Source of the DNA: an uncultured Neomegalonema sp.
GTDB taxonomy: Bacteria > Pseudomonadota > Alphaproteobacteria > Rhodobacterales > Rhodobacteraceae
Direction of reading: 5' to 3'
Assembly (NCBI GenBank): GCA_937944035.1
Contig: CALDZQ010000056.1
Location: 1-10,259, forward strand
DNA: 10,259 bases
Below are positions 1 through 6,689 of this stretch, piece after piece. Made by a program: the position numbers and the translations under genes. The notes beneath the pieces are model-generated. The model saw nothing but the letters and a program-made list of their open reading frames with translations, did no database searches and had not been told where the DNA came from. Within the stretch, counting starts at the first letter, position 1, and every line of letters starts with the position of its first letter.

Positions 1-21
1 ATGAAAGCCTGATTTATATTT

Positions 22-42
22 CGGGAGATTGCAAGTGTCCCG
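22..42 (-). terminator. weak stem-loop just after the histidine kinase gene
   Basis: CGGGA (22-26) and TCCCG (38-42) form a 5-bp stem with an 11-base loop directly downstream of the kinase stop codon on the minus strand. Read on that strand it is followed by AAATATAAAT and not by a run of T, so it is at best a poor intrinsic terminator. The remaining 21 bases to the window edge show nothing I can identify. Confidence 0.2.
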
Positions 43-43
43 G

Positions 44-1330
44 TTATTTAGACGGGCTGGCCGGAAACCATACGGTAAAGGTGGAACCACGGCCGATTGT
101 GCTGACAATCTCCAACGACCCGCGATGGCGGGACATGATGTGTTTGACGATGGCCAGACCCAGCCCCGTGCCGCCTTTGGCAACGCTGCTGGCTTTGCTG
201 ATCCGGTAGAAACGCTCGGTCAGGCGGGGAATCTGTTCCGCCTCAATGCCTTCGCCCCGGTCGCGCACGCTGATGCCGATGCCGCCCGCGCGGTTGTGGC
301 GGGTGATCGTAATCGGTTTTCCCGCGTCGCCGTATTTGATCGCGTTGCTGATAAGGTTATGAAACACCTGCATGATTTCATCCCGCGCCCCCGCAACAAT
401 GCCCTGCCCTTCGCCCATATCGAGCGTGATCTGATTCCCGTTTTCCGCAGCGATTCCGGTCATCGCGTTCACGGATTCGGTTATGATTGCGATCAGGTCG
501 ACAGGCTCCGTCGGTGCGATATTCGCCTCCAGCTCGATGCGGCTGAGCGACAGCAAATCATCAATCAAACGCGCCATTCGCCCGGTCTCGCGGGCGATGA
601 TGTCGAGGAAGCGGTCATGATTGGCGGTATCCTCGCGCGCCGGTCCTTGCAGGGTTTCGACCATGCCGGAAATCGCGGTCAGAGGGGTGCGCAGCTCGTG
701 GCTGGCATTGGCGACAAAATCGATCCGCATCGCATCAACCTGCCGCAGACGGGTGATGTCCTGAAGCGCAATGACCACACGGGATTTGCGCGCGTCCGCC
801 TTGTCGTTGATCGCCCTGACCGACGCGTGAAGCTGACGCTCCAGCGGACGCAGCGCCGTGAACTCAAAACTGTCATTTCTGCCGAAGCGCAGCGCGTTGG
901 TCACGGCGTGCAGAATCGACGGCGCGCGGAAAATCGTGCTGATATGCTGCCCGACGGGATCACGCGCCAGAAGTAAGCGCGCATCAGCGCTGCAAAACTG
1001 TACGAGCGATTCCGAATCCAGCACCAGATAAGGGATCGGCAGACGCTCCAGAAGCCCGGTGTCGGACAAATCCCCTGCCCCGTCGCGATGGCCGGCGGAG
1101 CGCTCACCCTCGTTCAAAAGACGGTCCGCGTCGCTTTGCCAACGCCGCCCCTGAAACGCGTAGCGCGCGGCGATGGCGAGGGTAAAACCGCAGATCACGC
1201 CGGTTTGGGGCGGGGTGAAAAAGCTTCCCGCAAATGCCCCCGCTCCGGCACAGATCACGTCAAACACCCGCACGCGGGTCAGACTTGCCGCGAGTTTTCT
1301 GCGTTTATCAATATGAGAACCCATCTTCAT
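44..1330 (-). CDS. PAS-domain sensor histidine kinase, PhoR-like
   Basis: This is a membrane sensor kinase of 428 residues that should phosphorylate a response regulator not present in the window. Two hydrophobic segments (about residues 24-38 and 42-60) with a very short connection give a PhoR-like topology with almost no periplasmic sensor. A PAS-like region follows (about 92-195). The HisKA H-box SHELRTPL carries the phospho-accepting His211. The HATPase domain has the N-box (N325 and N329 in HNLISNA), the G1 box DRGEGI (357-362), the F-box ERFYR (372-376) and the G2 box GGTGLGLAI (387-395). All catalytic boxes are intact. The family resembles alphaproteobacterial PhoR, which senses phosphate through the Pst transporter, but no pst or phoB gene is visible to confirm this, so I give no symbol. 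The start is ATG at 1330; a second in-frame ATG at 1324 is possible, and neither has a strong ribosome binding site. The PilZ gene lies 52 bases upstream on the same strand. Confidence 0.93.
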   Translation of the reverse strand: MKMGSHIDKRRKLAASLTRVRVFDVICAGAGAFAGSFFTPPQTGVICGFTLAIAARYAFQGRRWQSDADRLLNEGERSAGHRDGAGDLSDTGLLERLPIPYLVLDSESLVQFCSADARLLLARDPVGQHISTIFRAPSILHAVTNALRFGRNDSFEFTALRPLERQLHASVRAINDKADARKSRVVIALQDITRLRQVDAMRIDFVANASHELRTPLTAISGMVETLQGPAREDTANHDRFLDIIARETGRMARLIDDLLSLSRIELEANIAPTEPVDLIAIITESVNAMTGIAAENGNQITLDMGEGQGIVAGARDEIMQVFHNLISNAIKYGDAGKPITITRHNRAGGIGISVRDRGEGIEAEQIPRLTERFYRISKASSVAKGGTGLGLAIVKHIMSRHRGSLEIVSTIGRGSTFTVWFPASPSK

Positions 1331-1382
1331 GGGATCGGATTAGCATAACCGCCCCGCGAAGGCACTCAGAGGTGATGATGAC

Positions 1383-1769
1383 TCAGAGTTTCAAACGCCG
1401 GCGAAGCGCATTGCCTGAAACAGCACCCGAAGCGTTATGCGTCACCTCTTCAGGTTGGGGAGGGACCGGACGGTTATATTGCTCCGCGCCTTCGACCTCA
1501 AAGACTTTGAGATTGCTGCGGAAAGCATAACCCGCTTGTTTCTCGCGCCGCCATGCGACAATCGCAGGGGTTTTACGAACGCATTTCGCGCCCCGGTAAA
1601 TTTCGATCAACGCAACACGGCGGGTCGGCCCCGGTGACGATATTCGCACACCACCGTCGGAATAATCGAGCAGCTGACATTCGACACCGTCAATCACCAC
1701 GCGCATCGCGCCCGGATCGTAGCGTTCATGCACGCGATAGTTTGATGGATCGCTGCGTTTTCCGAACAT
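1383..1769 (-). CDS. PilZ-domain protein (putative c-di-GMP receptor)
   Basis: This is a small cytoplasmic protein of 128 residues. The PilZ signature is complete. RxxxR appears as RVHER (R12, R16), and (D/N)xSxxG appears as DYSDGG (D35, S37, G40), with about 18 residues between them as expected for the domain. Those residues contact c-di-GMP in characterised PilZ proteins, so binding is likely. The domain occupies about residues 8-95. The last 33 residues are polar, with proline and arginine clusters, and look disordered. No enzymatic domain is attached, so the protein probably acts by binding a partner, for example in motility, polysaccharide synthesis or signalling. The ATG at 1769 is preceded on the minus strand by GGAGATGCAGGTTA, which offers two possible Shine-Dalgarno matches. 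The histidine kinase gene follows 52 bases downstream on the same strand, so the two are probably co-transcribed. Confidence 0.88.
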   Translation of the reverse strand: MFGKRSDPSNYRVHERYDPGAMRVVIDGVECQLLDYSDGGVRISSPGPTRRVALIEIYRGAKCVRKTPAIVAWRREKQAGYAFRSNLKVFEVEGAEQYNRPVPPQPEEVTHNASGAVSGNALRRRLKL

Positions 1770-1953
1770 TAACCTGCATCTCCGAAAGGGTTGAACCGGA
1801 ACGTAGTGAACGGCATGTGCTTAAAACTACCTGACAGCAGTTGAGCAAACCCTAACAATTCTCCTTATTTTGTCCTGTTTTGCATGGGAGTGGTAAAGTG
1901 TGCGACTGTGTAAATCCCATATCTGCCTGTGATTTCGGCCAAGAGGTGAGTTT
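1770..1953. other. divergent intergenic region, probable two-way promoter area
   Basis: This 184-base gap between the minus-strand PilZ gene and the plus-strand DUF4345 gene must hold the promoters for both directions. It is visibly richer in A and T than its surroundings (for example about 1820-1880). For the plus strand a weak match is TTGTCC (1870-1875), 18 bases, then TAAAGT (1894-1899). No operator palindrome or CtrA-type TTAA-N7-TTAA pair is convincing. An ORF can be read on the minus strand here (1827-2015), but it has no recognisable product and overlaps the DUF4345 gene. Confidence 0.4.
1943..1949 (+). promoter_or_regulatory. ribosome binding site deciding a TTG start
   Basis: GAGGTGA lies 4 bases before the TTG at 1954. 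It is the only good Shine-Dalgarno match near the start of the DUF4345 gene, and the first membrane helix begins immediately after, so TTG is the likely initiator. Confidence 0.5.
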
Positions 1954-2352
1954 TTGAATACCCTCCACAAATACCTGACCGCCGCCACCGCTTTGATTTT
2001 CTCAGCGCTCGGCATCTGGCTGATGCTCGATCCCCTTGCGGTTGAGCGGCTTTATCCGATAACGCTGGACGCGCCGATGGCGGTCAGCGAAATTCGAGCG
2101 GTTTTCGGTGGCATGATGTCGGGGATAGGGGCGGCCGTTTGCTGGCTGGCCATAATCGCGAACCGCCCCCGCGACGCGGGTGTGGTGATGATGCTTGTCT
2201 TCGGCGGGCTGGTTCTTGCCCGCATCGTTGGCATTACGGGAGAAGGATTTCCGACCGATACGGTCCTTCATGAGACGATTTTTGAAGTTGTCATCCTCAT
2301 ATTACTATACGTAACGGGCAGAAATGCCGAAAATGGCAGTGATCAGAATTAA
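1954..2352 (+). CDS. DUF4345-like small integral membrane protein
   Basis: This is a predicted inner-membrane protein of 132 residues with no known biochemical function. Four hydrophobic segments are visible at about residues 8-27, 48-68, 77-95 and 106-122. A conserved-looking motif runs through EIRAVFGGMMSGIGAA (46-61): an acidic-basic pair at the start of helix two followed by a glycine-rich helix. This layout and the RxxxGG(M)xxG pattern match the DUF4345 family of about 120-140 residues. Translation starts at TTG (1954) after GAGGTGA. The next gene begins 74 bases downstream on the same strand with a possible weak terminator between them, so membership of the following operon is uncertain. 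I assign no function. Confidence 0.8.
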   Translation: MNTLHKYLTAATALIFSALGIWLMLDPLAVERLYPITLDAPMAVSEIRAVFGGMMSGIGAAVCWLAIIANRPRDAGVVMMLVFGGLVLARIVGITGEGFPTDTVLHETIFEVVILILLYVTGRNAENGSDQN

Positions 2353-2384
2353 GGCGTCAACACAAACAATCGCCTTTGTTTTAT
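2351..2384 (+). terminator. possible intrinsic terminator after the DUF4345 gene
   Basis: AAGGCG (2351-2356) pairs with CGCCTT (2371-2376), a 6-bp stem with a 14-base loop, followed by TGTTTTAT. It overlaps the stop codon of the upstream gene. The loop is long and the T-run broken, so it may only attenuate transcription into the next gene or be chance. Confidence 0.3.
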
Positions 2385-2426
2385 GCTGAGTTCCGCGCTG
2401 TGAGATTATGAGTAGTGAGATGATTT

Positions 2427-3779
2427 ATGGGTAGATTTGGGGTCGGATGCACCCGGTTTTGCGCGGCGGTTTTTCTTATCGCTTTAACCGGCGTGGTCAA
2501 ACCGGCCCCCGCCTTTTCCCAAACACCATCCGCAACCGCACACTCATCCTTGCGCGCAAAGCAACAAACCCTGTTCGATACCATGCGCGCGAAGCCGCAG
2601 GATTTGGACGCTATGTTCGATTATGCGGAAGTCTCGGTTCAACTTCAGGATTACGAAGCGGCGATTTCGACCCTTGAGCGGATGTTAATTTTCAACAGCA
2701 ATTTGCCGCGTGTACGACTGGAACTTGGAGCGCTGTATTTCAATATCGGCGCGTATTCTCTTGCAGAGTACTATTTTCTGTCGGTGGCGGGCGCGGGCGG
2801 TGTGCCTGAAGCGGTGCGGGGACGGATCGACAAATTTCTTGCCGAGATCGCTAAGCGGACCCGCAAGCACAGCTTCAAAGGCCGGATCGAGGCGGGGATC
2901 ATCTATGACAGCAACGCGAATTTAGGTCCGGCGGACAGCAATGTGCTTCTGTTCGGCCGCCCTGCTGTGCTGGTTTCCGGCTCTGGCGGGGATGAAGATG
3001 CGGGCGGGCGCGTTTATGCCCAGATAACCCACCGCTACGCCATCTCCGGCCCGACGGCGGATTACTGGCAAACCGACGGCTCGTTCTTCGGGCGGCGCTA
3101 CAGCGAGGTGGATACCGGAGCCAGCGACGCGTTTTATATCAGAACAGGGCCACGATTATCCCTTGATGATGCCCTGTACGGTCCGAAACTGCGCCCGTTT
3201 ATCGATGTTGAATACGCCCGTGCCGATGAGTCAAAGCTTTATCAGGGCGGCGGTGTCGGGTTTGAATATACGGCGGTTCTGTCAGGCGCGGTATCGACCT
3301 TCAGCACGCTGCGGGCAGGCATTCGCGCGCATGACAGCGCGCGCAGCGGGGAGGACGGCTTTCTGCTGAGCGGGCGGAGCGGTCTGGCCTGGAAACCCGC
3401 AAAAGACGTTACGCTGACGGCAGCGGTGTCGGGGCTGGTTGATGACGCGAAATCACAATCCCAAAGCAACGACGGGGGCGCGCTGCGCTTGACCGCATCG
3501 TATGATTACGACCCCGGCCTTGCGCCCGCCGACCGCAACTGGCGGCTGTCAGCGCAGGCATCGGCCGCCTATCGCCGCTATCGCGCGCCCGATCCCGTGG
3601 TCTCGCCCACACAAGCCCGGCGCGATGTCGAGCTGCGGCTCGGAGTGCAGAATACGTTCTATTTCCGTGACGGGTTTTACGCGTCGCTGGGCGCTTCGGG
3701 ATTGGTGCGCGAGTCCAACCTGTCCAATTTTGACCTTAGTAATGTCGGACTTACAGCGGTCATTGGCATCGAATTCTGA
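2427..3779 (+). CDS. Slam-like outer-membrane protein: signal peptide, TPR region, beta-barrel
   Basis: This is a probable outer-membrane export protein of 450 residues. A signal peptide occupies residues 1 to about 29-31 (hydrophobic stretch 11-24, then APAFSQ). An alpha-helical TPR region follows at about 40-145, with TPR-like units around DLDAMFDYAEVSVQLQDYEA and LPRVRLELGALYFNIGAYSL. From about 148 to the end the sequence switches to alternating amphipathic beta-strands, opening with EAGIIYDSNANLG, a pattern like the first barrel strand of DUF560/Slam proteins. The last residue is Phe (VIGIEF), the classic outer-membrane barrel C-terminus. There is no Cys outside the signal peptide. Length and order (signal, TPR, barrel of about 300 residues) match Slam, which moves TbpB-type proteins to the cell surface. 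The next gene, 15 bases away, has a TbpB-like C-terminus, which supports that role. Alternative: an uncharacterised TPR-porin. The start is ATG 2427 with only a weak purine stretch upstream. Confidence 0.78.
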   Translation: MGRFGVGCTRFCAAVFLIALTGVVKPAPAFSQTPSATAHSSLRAKQQTLFDTMRAKPQDLDAMFDYAEVSVQLQDYEAAISTLERMLIFNSNLPRVRLELGALYFNIGAYSLAEYYFLSVAGAGGVPEAVRGRIDKFLAEIAKRTRKHSFKGRIEAGIIYDSNANLGPADSNVLLFGRPAVLVSGSGGDEDAGGRVYAQITHRYAISGPTADYWQTDGSFFGRRYSEVDTGASDAFYIRTGPRLSLDDALYGPKLRPFIDVEYARADESKLYQGGGVGFEYTAVLSGAVSTFSTLRAGIRAHDSARSGEDGFLLSGRSGLAWKPAKDVTLTAAVSGLVDDAKSQSQSNDGGALRLTASYDYDPGLAPADRNWRLSAQASAAYRRYRAPDPVVSPTQARRDVELRLGVQNTFYFRDGFYASLGASGLVRESNLSNFDLSNVGLTAVIGIEF

Positions 3780-3780
3780 C

Positions 3781-3787
3781 GAAGGAG
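3781..3787 (+). promoter_or_regulatory. strong ribosome binding site for the FecR gene
   Basis: GAAGGAG lies 7 bases before the GTG at 3795 and starts just after the stop codon of the Slam-like gene (3777-3779). It fixes the GTG as the start of the FecR-domain gene and suggests that this product is made at a high level from the shared transcript. Confidence 0.75.
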
Positions 3788-3794
3788 CAACATC

Positions 3795-6638
3795 GTGAAA
3801 CGGTATTACCTTTTGAGCGTCAGCATCGTTGCCCTCGGCTTCGCAGGGACCGCGACCGCGCGCGCCGACACAGAGATCGGCGGCGTTGCCGCCGCTAATC
3901 CGCTGATCCAAGGCACGTCGAAATCGGATGACAAGCGCACGTTATTGCTGGGCGATCGCGTGTTGCAAGACGAGCGGATCGTGACATCTAGCGACGGGTC
4001 GGGGCAGTTGTTGTTTCTTGACCAGACCTCGCTGACCATCGCGCCGGATTCTGACATCGTCCTCGACCGCTACGTCTATGACCCCACGCGGACCTCCGGT
4101 GATATTGGCCTGAGCATCACGCGAGGCGCGTTGCGGTTTATCGGCGGGCGTGTGACCAAATTCCGGGACGCGATCATCGCGACCCCTGCGGCGACCATCG
4201 GCGTGCGCGGCGGGGCCGCGCTTATCGAGATTGAAGACGACGGCTCGGTTACAGTCATCCACATCACCGGAGAACGCAGCGTTATCGAGGCGAATGGTGA
4301 AACGCTGACCATGAGCCGCCCGACCACAAAAGCGACCATCAGCGCCGGATCGCCGCCCGTTTACAACGGCATCGTCGATGCGGCGGAGTTTGAAAGACGC
4401 TTCGCACAGTTTGAAGGCGGCGGGGGCGGGATGAAAACCACGCTCTCGGAAGACGATACCGACACCGCCCTTGACGCGGGCCTCAGCGATCAGGTGTCCG
4501 GCAAACGCGGCGCGGTATCAGCGGCGCAAATCTCGACCTCCGGCGCGCGGTTTGAAGGCGAGACGACAAGCCCTGACAGCGACATCTCTCCGCTTCTCGA
4601 CATAACCGTGAATCCGGTCCCTCCGGTTATCAGCGGGACGGGGACGCCTGTTCAGGGCGCATCCGGCGTTGCGGCGATTGCGCCAAGGGACGGATTTGCG
4701 GGAGTGAACGGCGCGGTCATCGACAATCCGGGCGCGCAGGGCGGGTTTGTATCGGACAGTTCGGTGGACGGCCTGACCGATGTCACCGCCGGACCACGCT
4801 CCGGCACACGCGCAGACGGGCAGCGCTATACCGTCGGAGTTAACCGCAATGGCGGGATGCGCAATTTCAACGGTGGCATATCCCCTCATGGGGCGCTGTC
4901 GGGGCGCAGCGACTTTGACGCTGGCACGGAATTTACGGCGGTTGAAGTTCAGACCGCCGATGGCAGGCCGGGGCGGATTTTCTTCGGCACAGCCACGCCG
5001 GGGCAGCTGTCAGACCCGGTTGACGCGGATGCGGTGGAGGTACGGTCTTACGGGATTGGCGCCCTGACGGGGGATAGCTTCGCAGCGGATTTCACGGCGG
5101 ATTTATCCGGTGATCTGACCCTGATTGAAGAACAGGGCGAGGGTTATTTCCGCGAGGACGGATCGCCCGGATTCGCAAAGGTGGCCCATGCGCTGCTGGC
5201 GATTGAAGGACCGGACACTGCGCAAAGCTCGGTTCTCTCCGTCGGGACCGGGCGGATCAGGGACACCGGAAACGGCGCCCCTTCGCCTGATATGGGGATC
5301 TACGGCTCGGTCCGTCGGGGCGGATCATCCGCGCCCGTCAATTTCGATGCGACAGGCACGTTGATCGCTTTCGGAGACGGCAACACGGTATTCAGCCCTG
5401 AGGGTGAGGATGTTGTGTTTGGCAGCGGCAGCCGCTTTCTTTTTGACGGCGACGATGATCTGGAAGTGACCCCGATCCGCTACAGCGCTTTTGACAATGC
5501 GGCGGTTGACGATAACGGCTTTCTGACGCGCGGGGCGCTTTCGGAACGGGAAAGCGTTTCAGCCGATGCGCGCCTGCCGCTGGGTATCTCTTTCGCGACC
5601 GCTGTGCGCGACAACGGCTTTAATAACGAACGGGATGATGCGGCGTTCACAGGCGGATACGCCGCCGGGATGGGCGTCAGCCGTGCCGCAGACGGAACCC
5701 TGGGCGATCCTTATATTCTGCGCTCCGGTGACACCGAAGGCGCGCGGTTTGCTTTTGACACCAGCCAAAACGAGGTCAATGCGTCGCTGAACATGGTCGA
5801 AGGCGGCAGTATGGCCGGGACGGGGGGCGCATCGGATATTGATACGCTCACTTATAATTTCGGCAGCCGCTCGACCCGTTCCGCCCTGATCGATGACAGG
5901 CGGTTTGCCCTGCGCAATAAGACGACAACCGATTCGGGCTTTGTCGCCGGGCAGACGGAAATCAACGGGCGCACCGGACGGCCCGCGCCCTCCGCAGGAA
6001 CCGAGCAGCAGGCATTCAGAGGCGCATTGGTTTCAAATGATATGATCGGAAACGGCGCTGACGCGATTTTCGCGGCGACAACGCCGGATACCGACCACGA
6101 ATACCTGCGCTGGGGCTGGTGGAGCGGTGAGTTCCAATTCGACAGCGATGACACCGCCGATTTTGCGGACCGCACGGAACGCGCACATCTGGGAACGTGG
6201 ATCGCTGGAAACCGCCTCGATCCCACGATCGTCGCCGCGCAATCGGGCGCTGCGCAATTTGACGGTCATGTTGCTGTCAGCATGGTGCGCGATGGCAATG
6301 AGTCGATCCAGGGCGGTGCATTCGCGATGACCTATGATTTTGACCAGCGCTCCGGCAATGCGGAATTCCGAGATATTGCGGGGTATGATTTCGACGTGGC
6401 CGTTGCGGGCCAAAACGCCACGGGCGCGGGATCGCACTATGCCGGACAGCTGCACGGCGCGGCGGGGGCGCGGAATTTACCGGATGTCGATGTGGGCGTG
6501 TCGGGGGCTTTCTTCGGGGACAGCCTCGCGGATTCCGTCAGAGCAACGGCGGGGCAGATTGATTTTCAGTCTTCCGATGATGGCGGTGCGGCCTTGCGCG
6601 CCAGCGGGGTGTTCGGTGGCGACCGTGTGGTTCCTTGA
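3795..6638 (+). CDS. exported FecR-domain protein with TbpB-like C-terminal barrel
   Basis: This is a large secreted protein of 947 residues. It has a Sec signal peptide with cleavage expected after ARA (22-24). A FecR domain (about 50-165) is recognisable by GDRVLQDERIVTSSDGSG, the LTIAPDSDIVLDRYVYDP stretch and ATPAATIGVRGGAALIEI. A low-complexity Gly/Asp/Pro linker runs from about 200 to 370. A long beta-rich region of unknown fold (about 370-770) follows. The tail carries WGWW at 773-776 and then, from about 815, strand-and-glycine patterns typical of the transferrin-binding-protein-B barrel, including SGAFFGD (903-909) and a terminal FGGDR (940-944). I find no cysteine anywhere, so it is not a lipoprotein, and there is no membrane helix after the signal peptide. 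This differs from classical FecR sigma regulators, which span the inner membrane. Its position after a Slam-like gene suggests it is the exported substrate, and the CHASE2 cyclase after it suggests a sensing role. Both are inference. The start is GTG with a strong Shine-Dalgarno. Confidence 0.85.
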   Translation: MKRYYLLSVSIVALGFAGTATARADTEIGGVAAANPLIQGTSKSDDKRTLLLGDRVLQDERIVTSSDGSGQLLFLDQTSLTIAPDSDIVLDRYVYDPTRTSGDIGLSITRGALRFIGGRVTKFRDAIIATPAATIGVRGGAALIEIEDDGSVTVIHITGERSVIEANGETLTMSRPTTKATISAGSPPVYNGIVDAAEFERRFAQFEGGGGGMKTTLSEDDTDTALDAGLSDQVSGKRGAVSAAQISTSGARFEGETTSPDSDISPLLDITVNPVPPVISGTGTPVQGASGVAAIAPRDGFAGVNGAVIDNPGAQGGFVSDSSVDGLTDVTAGPRSGTRADGQRYTVGVNRNGGMRNFNGGISPHGALSGRSDFDAGTEFTAVEVQTADGRPGRIFFGTATPGQLSDPVDADAVEVRSYGIGALTGDSFAADFTADLSGDLTLIEEQGEGYFREDGSPGFAKVAHALLAIEGPDTAQSSVLSVGTGRIRDTGNGAPSPDMGIYGSVRRGGSSAPVNFDATGTLIAFGDGNTVFSPEGEDVVFGSGSRFLFDGDDDLEVTPIRYSAFDNAAVDDNGFLTRGALSERESVSADARLPLGISFATAVRDNGFNNERDDAAFTGGYAAGMGVSRAADGTLGDPYILRSGDTEGARFAFDTSQNEVNASLNMVEGGSMAGTGGASDIDTLTYNFGSRSTRSALIDDRRFALRNKTTTDSGFVAGQTEINGRTGRPAPSAGTEQQAFRGALVSNDMIGNGADAIFAATTPDTDHEYLRWGWWSGEFQFDSDDTADFADRTERAHLGTWIAGNRLDPTIVAAQSGAAQFDGHVAVSMVRDGNESIQGGAFAMTYDFDQRSGNAEFRDIAGYDFDVAVAGQNATGAGSHYAGQLHGAAGARNLPDVDVGVSGAFFGDSLADSVRATAGQIDFQSSDDGGAALRASGVFGGDRVVP

Positions 6639-6689
6639 AGCGTTTTCCGTAATCATTGATCGATTTCGGGCCGAACCTGAGTTTCTGCG

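Noticed and set aside
29..976. 315-codon plus-strand ORF
   Set aside because: It lies entirely opposite the histidine kinase gene, whose catalytic boxes are all intact on the minus strand. The plus-strand product is rich in Arg, Asp and His without any recognisable motif, as expected from antisense reading of GC-rich DNA.
1770..1953. CtrA or other global regulator site
   Set aside because: I looked for paired TTAA half-sites and for long palindromes; isolated TTAA occurrences are present but not at the required spacing.
1827..2015. 62-codon minus-strand ORF in the divergent gap
   Set aside because: It overlaps the start of the DUF4345-like gene, has no recognisable motif, and would occupy the only place available for the divergent promoters.
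3795..3860. lipoprotein signal peptide on the FecR protein, as expected for a classical Slam substrate
   Set aside because: There is no cysteine in the signal region or anywhere else in the protein, and the ARA cleavage site fits ordinary signal peptidase I.
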